DNA from: Vespula vulgaris
Lineage: Eukaryota > Arthropoda > Insecta > Hymenoptera > Vespidae
NCBI RefSeq assembly: GCF_905475345.1
Contig: NC_066591.1
Span: 2,526,501-2,590,500 of the forward strand
DNA length: 64,000 nt
Reading direction: 5' to 3'
Shown here: positions 26,081 to 37,980 of the stretch, in pieces
How the letters are laid out: each line of letters begins with the position of its first letter
Numbering within the stretch: position 1 is the first letter of the stretch
The notes under the pieces: model-generated
What the model saw: the letters and a program-made list of their open reading frames with translations, nothing else
Databases searched by the model: none
Told to the model about the DNA's origin: nothing
Position numbers and translations under genes: made by a program

Positions 26081-28847
26081 AAGAAAAAAAAGAATGAACG
26101 CTCGGGGTTGAGAGGAAGAGGTGGAGTAAAGAGTAGGAAAGAGAAGGAGAAGGAAGACGAGGAGGAGGAAGAAAAGGAGGAGAATGAAGCGGAGGACTAT
26201 GGTAGTGTGGGTGGACACGGATTACGAGCCTGTCATTCTCGCGTATAAGGCGTGAAAGGAGAGGCTTTTACATCGATGCAAATTCTCGCCATCGTGACAA
26301 TCGGATCCGATCCGTTGACGATTCTACGACCTGTCGCGTCTCTCTAAAATCTGTGTAGGTAGATAGATAGGTAGGTAGAAGGTAGTTACCTATGTTTGTG
26401 TGCATCCGTTTGCGTGTGCGCGTTCACGTAGTCTCTTAAAAAAATTTGTATGGAAATTACAAGGCACTACGGTAACTCGATTATCCAAACTATGTAATTT
26501 CGATGGACACGGCCATTTTCAGAAATAAATTACTCACTTTTTTCCTTCCCCGACACTGATTCGTTAATCATCGATTTAGTGAATTTGAATATTCGGTAAA
26601 CAGAAATTTTCTGCGTCTCCTTTGCGTTAGATAGTTATAATTTTATCACGTTATTTCGTCGGTAATAACTCATTGGCTCGTTTCGTTGACATTTATCGTG
26701 GAAATTGTTTCGAGCATCTTAGCGACTTCAGCATTATAAACGTTTCAACAAATAAGAGAGTTAAAACGAATAGTCTTGAATTAAATGGGTCAAGCGTGTT
26801 ACTTTCTTGCATATTTAAAGTCGAGGAAAAATCATTACGATACGATTTTTAACACGACGAATATATACTTTTTTAACGCATCGTTCTTTGTTACACGTTA
26901 CTTTCATACCCCTCCAAAAGAGAAAAAGAAAAAAAAGAAAAAAAAGAGAGAGAGAGAGAGAGAAGGAGAACACGTCACAAATAGAATCTCTCATCGTCAC
27001 GCCTCATTAAGGGTTCCGAGATCCGATCGCGCAATTAGCGACGATCGTCTATTAATTATCTCACGATTAATGGCGATGACACGTCAGTGTGTCCACATGC
27101 AATCACGCTGCGCCAGTAATTAGTTGTACGTGGAATTTTACGCTCTTTCCCCCTCTCTCTTTCTCTCTCTCCCTCTCTTTCTATTTTTTTCTTTCTATCT
27201 GTTTTCTCTTCACCTGCAGAGATCAGCCATGCCTCTATTTTCTCCGTACAGTACCTTTCCTTTCTCGATCGAGCAAATTGAATTCCTTCGATGACTCGCG
27301 AGTCAGCAGTACAATCGCACCGGTTGTCCACCATCGTTGTTATCCGTATAAACGTAAAAATGGAAATTTATCGAGCAAAGCAAGCGTTCGATCGTCCGAT
27401 TCGTTCGTCGATCGTTTAATACCAATTACGGCCTTCCGTCTGCTACCAATACTATGTTACAGTACAACAAGCATTGCTTTACTACAAGGAAAAGAAGCAG
27501 GAAGAAAGAGAAAGAGGGAAAGAGAGAGAGAAAAAGAGGAAGAATAAGAGGGAAGAACCGATGAAATGCGATTTACTTTACGGGCACTAAGAGTGGGACG
27601 GGCCCAATTTTGCGAAGGTCCCTCTTTTTGCAAATTAATGCGACGCAAAGACGAGCCGCGTCGAGGCATCGTCGTTGACCCAATTATATTCTACCTCGAA
27701 AGAGTCCAGCCTGCTTCTCTCCTCTCTCTCTCTCTCTCTCTCTATCGCTCCCCTCTCCTCCTTTTACTCCTTCCATTTAGTCAAAATGCCGCTTTAGCTT
27801 TCCTTCCTTCCTTCTCCTTCTCCTCGTTCTTCTCGTCTTCTTCTTCCTTCTCTTCCTCCTTCTCCACCTCTTTCTACTCTTTTGATTCCGCGCTCCACAT
27901 TCCGTTCACGCACGCCTCGATTACTCAATTTTATCTTAATCGACAAATTATCAACGGCACGCTCGCCTCCTTTCTTCTCGCGGCCCGCGCGAAAAGTCGA
28001 TTACGAATCCGGTTTCTCTGTTAATTCTAATTAAGTGAGATAACGTTCGCATTTCAACCAGAATTTTCCGATTTATATTTTTTCTTTCCTCTTTCTTTTT
28101 CTTTCCTTCGTTTTTTCCTTTCGTCTAATCGAGCACTCGAATAATTCCATCTTCAAATTCATCGTACATACGATATTCAATAATTTCGTTTACGAACTTT
28201 CTATTAATCGATATAACGTCCTATATATTTACTCTTATTTATTTAATTCTAACTCAATCATCATCGCTCGAATCAGCAGTAACAACGAATTTCTTGTCCT
28301 ACTTACTTTCATCTATCATTTTCCATCGTCGCATTTAAACGAATAATTGTAATGATTTTGACGAAGTTCACAAACGATTTTATAAAACATTATTTCTACC
28401 GTCTTTCTTCGGTACTGCGAAATTTATAATTCACGCTTGAAATTGCCATGCGTCGTTAAAATATTTTTGCGATAAAATTGATACTCTCCAGTTATCGAGC
28501 GTTGAGAAATAAATAAAAAAGAGAAAGATGGATAAGAACAGAGAAATAAAAAAAGAGAGAAACAGAACAAGAGAGAAAAACGAAAGAATAAAACGAATAT
28601 TTAGATACAAATCTCGAGAAGGAAAAGAGACGAGTTTGCTATCGGAGGAATGGGGGCTACGCACAGGCAATGACCGCGTGCGATCGCGTTCAAAGAACTG
28701 TTCCGTAGCGGGACACGAGAAGAGAGGACGAAGGACAAGGATGGACCACACAGCTCGCGAGAGATTATTACGCTCTCCGGCTGCGCAGCTGAGGGCGCCA
28801 CTGCGGCGTTGAGGTTGATTAATTATCATTGCCGCGGCGTTCGCGTT

Positions 28848-28866
28848 TGCGCGCGCGCGCGCGCGC
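28848..28866. repeat. Alternating GC run (Z-DNA-prone)
   Basis: GCGCGC alternation of about 19 bases within GC-rich sequence (28790-28880). Runs of this kind can adopt the Z form. Confidence 0.8.
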
Positions 28867-30326
28867 CCGCTCGGGCACGCAAAAGAGAGAGATAGAGCGT
28901 ACGTGTGCACGACATTGTACCCCATAAGGGATCGACTTCATAAACCACTGGTCCACCGTGCTTTCTCTATAGCTCCATCACAGCAGTCCTTCCTCTTCTC
29001 GTTCTTCTTGTTGGAGACGACATTTAAAAGTGGATTCGTTGTTAATGAGATAAAAAATAAAATCGGACTCACGCGCGTGGTGAATCGATCATTCCGTTGT
29101 AACACATGTATAGGAGGGATGGAATAATAAAATCTAATTGTTCGATCGTGCGAACCAACTTGAGACGTAATTAAATGCAGACACTTGATATTTTAGACAT
29201 CAAGTTTCAACTTAATGATCGTATAACTTGTAACAAACGAAAAACGAACGAACGAACGAGCGAGCGAACGAACGAAAGGACTAACAGAAAAAAAAAGAAG
29301 GAGAAGAAAAATATTGAGGAAAAACTAGAGATTTTCCTATTTCCCATAATCGTATTTAACGTTGAAAGGGGAAGAAAACGGAAAATAAAGGGAAAAGCGT
29401 AGGTAGGTCGGTCCTTTCGGCGCGATGGTTATATCGTCGATGAATCGGCGCTTTTCAAAGGATCTTCGTTCCACAAAGATCCACAAATTGTCTCGTGTTA
29501 CACGGACTGGGACGTAGTGCGACCGACGACGTCGAGGATTTCTGACTTTCACGGTGCCATCGTTAGCCCCGCTATTCGCACCTGCAACATCACCGTGGCA
29601 TTGTGCACCTGTCATGTTTCACGCCCTTAAAACAACAATCCTCGTTGACCCGGGATTACGAGAATGCCGTGAGAGAAAAAGAGAGTGGGAGAGGGGAGAG
29701 GGGAGAGAGAGAGAGAGAGAGAGAGATAGATAGAGAAAGATGTGTGTAGAGAAGAGTAAGGTCGAGTAGGATGTTATCCAACGCGTTCATCCTCGATCGT
29801 CCTCATCGTTCTCATTGAGAAAGAGCTAGAGAGAAAGAGACGAAAAATCGTCGATTATTTATTTATCTACGTAGGGAGGTCCGAAGCTTCCCGAGCTTGT
29901 AGCTCGACCGTTCGAACTAGGTGTTATATTTACCCTGCAAATCCTAAATAAATCCAAGGCATTCGGGTCTTGCGCCTAGGAAGAGCATCGTATTAAGCCA
30001 GTGATTCTGCCTTCTCTATCGTACCGTGACAAGGATAGATATAAAGCGTTGGTCGCACGAGCTTATACCCTTTAAGATGAGACGAGGAAGGAAGACTATC
30101 TTCTCTTCTTATGTGCTCGGAGTATGTGTTCGAGTCAAAGGGTGCATCTTCTTATTCTTCGTGGCAAAGAAGAAGGACGGAACGATTTATCGAAGAGGAA
30201 GGCAAGAAAGAGAAAGAGTGAGAGAGAGAGAGAGAGAGAGACAGAGAGAGAAAGACGAGCACCCTTCCGTGAGGTTTTATTTGTCGAACAAACAGAAAAT
30301 GCGAGCCGGAGGGGTAAAGAGAAGAC

Positions 30327-30330
<4 letters not shown>

Positions 30331-30373
<43 letters not shown>
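30331..30373. repeat. (AG)n microsatellite
   Basis: A pure AG run of 43 bases with further AG-rich sequence on both sides (30220-30400). Confidence 0.95.
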
Positions 30374-30380
<7 letters not shown>

Positions 30381-30851
30381 AGAAGCAGAGAACTCGAGAA
30401 CTCGATGGAGGGCCACAGCCATTGTTTATCTTCCGACCGCAACACAATATTCTTTCGCGAAGGGCCTGCTCGCGGAAGAACCGCGCCGCTCCCTTTCGCA
30501 ATCGCACTTTGACAGAGCGCTGACGAGTCCATCCTGAGAGTATTTGCATCTTTACGAGCTGGCGGCCGCCTCCTCCGTGGCGCACCTGTACGTTCCACCA
30601 GAGATGCGAGAGTCTAAAGGTGAGTGCGAGAGAGATAGACAGAGGGAACCATTTCTGCTCGCTCTCCTACGTCTGTCTTCGGGCGATCTTTTAACCCGGT
30701 TTAACCGACGTTCCCTTTGCCTCCTATATTCTCCGTTCTTGTCTCTTCATCTTCTCTTCCTCATCCTTCTCATCCTCTCTTCATCTTCCGTGCGATTCAC
30801 TTCGCAGCGTTACTTCGGTGCATCTTCCCTATCCCACGGCTTTTCTTTGTC

Positions 30852-30888
<37 letters not shown>

Positions 30889-31621
30889 TTCTTTGTCTTT
30901 CTCTTTCCATTCTTCAATCTTCTCTTAGAAAATATATTTTGTTGCTTTATCTTTTTGGTTTATCTCGACCGCAAAACCGTCCGTTTCAGAGCTTTTAAAA
31001 CATTTGATCGCATTTTACTTATTTTTTTTCTTTCTTTCGCATTTTTTTTTCTTTTTCCTTTTTACAAGATTATTGTGAAGGAAGGAACAACGAAAACGTA
31101 GTGTGCGTATATATACACGTGTATATATGGTTTGTAAATATATTTTTTTCTTCCCCTTCCGGAGATCGACAAATGATTTTGACAAGCTGTGTTTACGCGT
31201 AAGAGTAATCAACAGAGAGAAGAGAGAGAGAGAGAGAGAGAAAGAAAGAGATAAGAAATCGATTCATAAACTTGATCGTATAATTACTTTACAACGTGTA
31301 CGGCGAGCAAGATAATTAATGTTACGATGTTCTCTTCGATAATCGGAATATACATATAATTCACTCGTGTCTCTTCACTCAGTGAACGATTTTTTTCAAG
31401 ATCTTTACTCCTTCTCCAACTTATCGGACAAGCCGTCGAACGTCTCGTCATTAAGCCGATACGCATAATTCGTAAGTACTTAAACGAGATAACGTCTTTT
31501 GAAGAGGTAACGCTAGCTCAGGAAAAACTTGCACCTTGCTTATCATTCCTGTCACGAAGCTATCGCGTCCACCTGCACGTTTCAATGATTTATCGTATCG
31601 TCTTGAAAGAGTGAGAAAGCT

Positions 31622-31666
<45 letters not shown>

Positions 31667-32544
31667 GTGAGAGAAAGAGAAAGAAAACTTCCTCAAAATT
31701 ATCGTCGAAATTGAGGCAAGCTCGTATTAACTCGTGACAGCTCAACCGTGACGACCGATCGAATGCGGTTTCTTCTTCGCTCGTTCGGATAATTTGTCGC
31801 GCTAAAAGCGGCCCAGTTAAAAGGCAAGCTCGCGCGTTGATTACCTCAACTTTTTTTACGCCGTTACTTTCTCTCTTTCTCTCTCTCTCTCTCTCTTTCC
31901 ATCGTTACATCATCTTCTTGTAAATTCAAACATTGCAAGGTTGCATTGAAAGAAGCATCGACAGGATGTAGGTACTCCTGGTTCTGCGTAAAAAAGATGA
32001 TTTAAAATAATTTGTCGATAAAAAAGAAAAAGAAAAAGAAAATAAATAAATTAACGGAACAGTCGTTTTCGTTAATGAATTTAATAAACGATATTAATAT
32101 TAAGAGATAAGATTGAATGATAATCTAAAATTGATTAACTTATTATTCTGAATTTGTTATTGGAATAGTGATAAACAATCCGTTATTATTTCTTAGATTA
32201 TAATTTCGGTTACTTAATAAAGAGAGACACCCTGTAATGAAATTTATAACAAAATTCAATAAGAAAGTGATCGTAATTGAGGTGAGTCAAATGATAGAGG
32301 TAAAACGGCATAAAAATGATAGGTATTTTTCTCGGCGAATTTCGAGAGGAGTACAAAGAAGGAGGAATCCGTATGCATCCGTTAACGCTTTTATTATACG
32401 TGAAATGAAACGATGTATCACACGTGCGTGATATGCCAAACGTACCAAAACGTTCGCACAGGTGTCATCTTGGAATATTTCGTCGTGGGAAAAGTTAACG
32501 TGGACAACGAACCCTTTGATTCCTTGTCATTATCGTCATCTTCG

Positions 32545-32610
32545 TATATCGTCATCATCATTATTATCATCGTGATCGTGATCGTGATCGTGATCGTCAT
32601 CGTCATCGAC
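32545..32610. repeat. ATC / GTGATC repeat block
   Basis: CATCAT and TATTAT words lead into four tandem GTGATC-type units and then GTCATC units. Confidence 0.85.
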
Positions 32611-32919
32611 GTAATCTTTTTATTCTGTCATACAAAAGCATAGACCAATATCGAAAAAGAATAGTTGGACATTTCGTAACAGTTCAATCTTTTAATTCTA
32701 TTTTTACGTAACAACGACTATCGTAATAACGAACTTCGAAAGTTCCTCGTTGCATGTTCTAGCGACGGTTCTATTCGATCAATGATCAAAGTAGAAAATC
32801 GGAATTCGATTATTGGATCGTACGCGTTCTTCATGGAATTATTAATGATCGTACAAGTACGATGTCACTATCATTGAATGATCGGATAGCCAAGGGTGAA
32901 TTGAACGAGAGAGCGAATA

Positions 32920-33002
32920 CTCGTCGTTGTCGTCGTCGTGCTCGTCGTCGTCGTCGTCGTCGTCGTGTCGTCATCGTCGTCATCGTCTATGTGCGAGACA
33001 GC

Positions 33003-33056
<54 letters not shown>
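32920..33056. repeat. Compound (CGT)n and (AG)n repeat
   Basis: Interrupted CGT repeat at 32920-32990, followed within 20 bases by a pure AG run at 33008-33056. The Arg-rich and Ser-rich frames across it are artefacts of the repeat. Confidence 0.92.
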
Positions 33057-33060
<4 letters not shown>

Positions 33061-33164
33061 ATCAAGTACCGTCGAGTATCCACTCCAAAGAGCTGGGTGG
33101 GCTAATTAGCGCGTTGCCTGGCAACCGGACGCCGAGTACGATCTGCACTTTGCTCCATTCCGTT

Positions 33165-33198
<34 letters not shown>

Positions 33199-35506
33199 AT
33201 CCAGCTATCTCTATCTCTCTTTCTCTCCGTATCCCTGTCTCTCTGTCTCTCTGCCTCGCTATCTTTCCTCCACTTTCTATCTCTTTCTCCCTGATTCTAT
33301 TTTCCTTCAAGTTCCCAGCTAGGTCTCTCAGTCAGTTAGGATTTTTATTCTGGGAGAGTAAAACACTGGTCTTAAGACGTACAGTTATACAGGGGGAACT
33401 TCATCGAAGTTCGATCTTCGAATTAAACCGAGCATTGAATCATTGCATTTAGACGAAATATCTATTTACTCGCTCGATTTTAATGATTTTTATCAAAGAT
33501 AATATATATTTTGTTGATTCTCCGAAAAAGATATATCAAGATTTAGGAATTATACGGAGTTGATAAAATTTTCGATGGCATTCACGGCTCTTCTTAAGTC
33601 ACGCTCGATCTAAGTATCACCATAGTGGGTAGACATAACGATCAACGTTCAACTTCTAAGTAGCCCTCCCGCGGAATCGCTCACTACCAAAGAATAGGCT
33701 CTCACGTGGATCTCGGACGTAGGCATCTGCCAGTTCCTGTTTTGTCGGCGCTTCAAGCTGTGAAATTGCTCCGACTTATCATTCGAGCTAACGAGTCCCT
33801 AACCGTCTTCACACTTCACACTCTCCTCATTCCGTCTATTCTTTTGCGGCTCGCACCTTGCTCGCAGAGGCGTAGGAAAGCTACAGTTTCCACGATTGCA
33901 TTAATAACTTTATGAACTCCGGGAGATGTATGAACGATGAATAATGCTTGTCCGTTCGAAGGAGAAAGGAAAAATAAACAAATAAATAAATACCTCGATC
34001 GCGCTATAACGAATGTTATATTTTAGTAGTTTCACGTTAAGTCGTTTAAATCATTTTCGTTCAAATATCGAACGTCGAATGTGTTCGTAATGGTTGGAAA
34101 GCAAAGAAAAAAAGAGATCTATAAAAACGGATCAGAGAATAGACGAATTTATCGGATTTATGCGAGAAATAATTACGATCGTGACGAACGAATCGCGGGG
34201 CTAACACCGATCGAAGAAGGTGCAGTTTCTCTACGCCATTGGATGGGCCGATCGAGAAAAAATACTCGGGATGCTTGTCACCTCGGAGGACGAGGACGAA
34301 CGACGAGGATGGTTTCGAGGAGGGAACGGCAATCGCCTGTAATTTGTGCCTCCACCGACACGCGGTTCCCTCATTGATGCCTTTCATTGTTGTTTCATCT
34401 CGCGTCTTTTCCTTCTCACGTATACCTACACGTGCACACACAAACACACACCACGTACACAGTTATAAGTTTTTTTACGTGTTTGTATATGTATGCATAC
34501 ACACACACACACACACACACATGCACATACATTTATATAAGAACTCTCGGGATATCCTTCCTTTTATTTTTTTGATGCGACAGCCGACAAGAAGTGTCGT
34601 GCTGCTCGACGAATGACTCGAACGTGAAAGACGAATGCGAAAAGAGAGACCGATACGCCGGAGAAGATCCGAGTATTCTTTTGTGACACTCATCGAGAGG
34701 AGCTCGGTCAGCCTCAAAAAAAAAAAAAAAGGAAGAAAGGCACCTCGTCACGCACCTTCATCCTCCTCGATCTACTTATCCTCAATTTACTCGTATCTTC
34801 CGTTCGACGTGCGTGTATTTTATTCGCGTCACTTGGCCTGCCATTTTTGTCATTGTTTGAAGAAGAGGAAGGAGATGAAAAAAGGAGAAGAAGAAGGAGA
34901 AGAAGAAGGAGGAGGAGGGGGATGACGACGAGGACGAGGACGAGGAGTGTTCATAAAATAGAGACGACGAAGGTAATGGAAAATTAATGAACGCTTTCAA
35001 AGGCTTACAGAAGAGATTACCACGACAATGTTTATATCGTTGAAAGGAACGCTGTTTCTTCTGCTCCTTCGTCTTCATCTCCTTCTTATTATTCTTCTTT
35101 CTCTCTTTTCTTTTTTTTTGCTCCACGTGCACTTTGCAAAAGAAATAAAACGTAGAAGGCGCTCGAAATAAATCGCGTAGTTAAGAAGATTATCAACGCT
35201 CGCGATGGAAGAAAACGATGTTACTCGCGTATATATATATGTGTGTGTGTGTATCTACGTACGGAGGTTAATAGGATTTTAAACGTATTATTCATCGGCA
35301 TTCTGTAATCGCGTCAAAATTATCGTACCGTGCTCCTCGGCAAAAAAGGATCCAAAGCGAAACGTCGAACGCTGAGTAAATGGCTGAGTAAGTGTGACGG
35401 TTCATTAATAAAGATTTTCACTGCTCGGAGAGACTCTCGTGCTCCTCTTCGTCATTCGAGTCCAACCCCGATTCTTTTCATTTTTCTTCTCTTATTTCTA
35501 TCGTTG

Positions 35507-35860
35507 GAATAGATCAGTGGTTTTCAATGATCCGTGATATTGATCTAAGAGGTATTACAAGTCAGAATGTTTGCTGAAAGAACCCGAATCCATCAATATC
35601 ATTCAATATTTTTTTATTTGTTTAATAAACATCTTAGTGTACTCTTATAGTTTGTTCGACGTTATAATCGTGTGTTATTGAAAGAAAAAGAAAAGAAAAA
35701 GTAGAAACGATGCATTTTAATTTCTAAAAAAAAGAAAAAGAAAGAAAATGTACATTCAGGATATCGTATATCATTATTATTATTGCATGTAGGTTTGATA
35801 TGTATATAGAAAAAAATATTTCTAGAGGCTTAGAAAAGTTTGAAAACCACTGGAATAGAT
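35507..35860. mobile_element. Non-autonomous hAT transposon (MITE), 338 bp, with 8-bp target duplication
   Basis: The ends are perfect inverted 13-mers: CAGTGGTTTTCAA at 35515-35527 and TTGAAAACCACTG at 35840-35852. The identical octamer GAATAGAT flanks both sides directly (35507-35514 and 35853-35860). Read inward, the right end is CAGTGGTTTTCAAACTTTT, which closely resembles the CAGTGGTTCTCAAACTTT-type ends of hAT/Charlie-like elements; the hAT superfamily makes 8-bp target duplications. The interior is A+T-rich with no transposase frame, so movement would have required an enzyme supplied in trans. The intact ends and perfect duplication suggest a fairly recent insertion into the intron. 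Confidence 0.9.
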
Positions 35861-35865
35861 CGAGT

Positions 35866-36600
35866 TGTGCGAGCTCGCGACAAGTTCGATGCGTCAAAGT
35901 CACGAATACTTCGTTTCCCGTTAACAATGCATTCATCGAGCCACCAATACTATAGATATTGTCGCGCGTAACGCATGAAACTTCAAGAGGTTTTAATTGC
36001 GCGAAGGTCGCGGCCGCTCGCTCAATCGTGCCGGATGACTGTCGACAATCGCCAGGGCGATGACAATGGCTGGATGGACGCGTCGCGAGAGAGTGACGTA
36101 ACGACGAGTCGTCAGGATGATAATAAAATCTTATGAAAAAGATAGAGAAAGAGAGAAGATTTCGATCCTTCTTCGTATAGATCCTACTCAATTTCAACGA
36201 TCGAGTATCCTTGCAAATTGCGTGTAACATCTTCAAACGTCTTTTATATTTTCTTCGAAGAATCGATCGAACGAAGAAACTAAATAATATCTTAATTATT
36301 AGAGTATTATTGAGATATTCATTTTTATAAGAAACGATTTAATTATTTTTAATATCCTTCAATTTCAAAGTAATAATTTATTAAGGGTAGATATCGAGTA
36401 AGGTAATTATTTGACGACGTATCTCATTCGTCAAGTTCGAGATAAAACTATAATATATATATATTTTTTCTTTTTCTTTTTTTCGCGTGATCAAATGAGG
36501 AAAGAAGAACCGGGGTTGGTCTATTGGTGGTTTTGTCGAGACAACGCCGAATCTAGGATGTGGAGAGACAAGATTAAAATAATCGTCGTCGTAGAGAAAA
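35866..36600. other. Intron segment with GCGGCCGC-containing patch
   Basis: GC-richer sequence at about 35866-36115 includes GCGGCCGC (36010-36017) and several CpG-rich words, followed by A+T-rich DNA. A minus-strand open frame (35724-36236) begins inside the hAT element and has no recognisable domain. Confidence 0.4.
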
Positions 36601-37320
36601 GAACGAGAGAACCTCACCGGGGTAGTGCTCGTTTCGGTCGTTTAGAATGGTTTAAACTGTTTAACATAATGGCCGACGCGGCAAACGAAGTCTGCTCCGA
36701 TTTGGAGACCCAACAATTTGGCCGACTGTTCTCTAATGTCAACAGATTAGCCGTAATAATGAAATTACACGTTCGTGTAATATCTCTCGCATATGGAGTC
36801 ACGTCGGCTTTCCCGTAATCCTCGTAATCGCGTGCCTCTTCTTTTTATCCCCTGTCCCACCCTTCTTTCTCTCTCTCTCTCTCTTTCTCTCCCCCTCTCT
36901 TTCTCTTTCTCTCTCTCCCCTTTTTCTTCTCCCTTTATCTCCCTTTCACCTTTTTCACTTTTTCACTTTTTTCTTCCTTTCCTACGCCACATTGTCTCGT
37001 CCATCTCCCTAGTATCGCGTCGGGAAGATATTTTGGATAATACTAGGGTTAGACATTATATTCGACAGAGAAAGAGAGAGAGAGAAAGAGAGGAGAGGTC
37101 AAACGGTTTTGCGAGCCAGATTACATGCATTATTTTTGCTCTCAGTCCACTCGAGGACGTCGAAATGGCCGGTAATTCGATCGACATTCAACGGTTAGCA
37201 CGGTTTGTCTGGATCGAGGAATCGAGATTAAGAGAGGAGAGTCAAGGTATCGTATCGGAAGATTCACAAAATGTGCTTTTAAAGGATTCCGAGTTCGAAT
37301 TTAATAGTAGGCCTGCTTGA
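36600..37320. promoter_or_regulatory. GC-richer island, candidate conserved element with long open frames
   Basis: The plus-strand frame 36411-36818 is open through non-repetitive sequence (for example WFKLFNIMADAANEVCSDLE, from about 36648). A second frame ends at 37320 and includes MAGNSIDIQRLARFVWIEES from 37165. A CT-rich tract (36860-36980) lies between them. I recognise no family, a minus-strand frame overlaps the first (36614-36802), and no convincing splice pair frames either. TAAT cores occur near 36755-36790. A regulatory island is the likelier reading; an unrecognised exon is possible. Confidence 0.3.
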
Positions 37321-37948
37321 GATACGTCGTTTAAGAGAACGTGACTTTTAACGGGTGGACTATGATCGTCTGATTTTGAAGAAGAAGAAAGAAAAAAAAA
37401 AAAAGAAGAAATAAAAAGTAAGTAGTATCTTTTAAGGTCGGTTAAATCTTAGACATGGTCGAAAGTCCGATGTTATAGAAGACGCGTGAAGCGACCTTTT
37501 GCAAAAACTATATTTCTTTCGTTTTTTTTTCTTGACGTTTGAACGTCGTAAGTTTCGTATTTTTTTTTCTATCCTTCATTTTCTTCCTTTCCTTTTCTTT
37601 TTTTGGAAAAAGAAGAAGATGAAAAATCGAGCAAGGATCGTCCGTTCATAAAGGACGACCGTCGAAGGTTGAAACGTCAAAAGGGAAGGAAAAAGAAAGA
37701 GAGAAAGAAAGAAGGAAAAAAAATATGCGTAATATTTCTCGATCACGAAGGATACGTCACATTTCTGAGGTTATAATGATGGCACGATCGAAGAATGACG
37801 TACGACGTAGTCCTCCAGGGAAGCAGAAGTGGCCGATCCATTGTTACGCTATCTCTCCTATTCTACTTCGCGTTTAATGCATAATCTATAACGGGCTTTT
37901 AACAATGCGAAGCACATCGCTTTTCGAGGAGAGAACGAATGAGAGAAG

Positions 37949-37980
<32 letters not shown>

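Larger units (their letters stand above)
25390..35460. other. Intron segment, no gene seen
   Basis: This holds GA/CT arrays (26035-26076, 27720-27743, 30331-30373, 30858-30882, 31221-31241, 31637-31662, 33008-33056, 33166-33184), an ACGA tetranucleotide block (about 29250-29277), a GC alternating run (28848-28866), CGT and GTGATC blocks (32545-32610, 32920-32995), an AC run (34500-34520) and GA-rich polypurine near 34860-34920. The long open frames at 30-31 kb and 32.9-33.5 kb consist mostly of translated microsatellite. Confidence 0.55.

Noticed and set aside
30026..31101. Several overlapping 100-185-codon frames on both strands
   Set aside because: All are dominated by translated AG or CT arrays, and frames on both strands are open together, as expected of repeats.
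32225..32240. ACACCCTGTA word as seen at some insect mariner ends
   Set aside because: No matching inverted end or TA duplication was found nearby.
32862..33452. 196-codon plus-strand open frame
   Set aside because: It is made of Arg runs from CGT repeats, Glu/Arg runs from AG, and Ser/Leu runs from CT; it is a microsatellite artefact.
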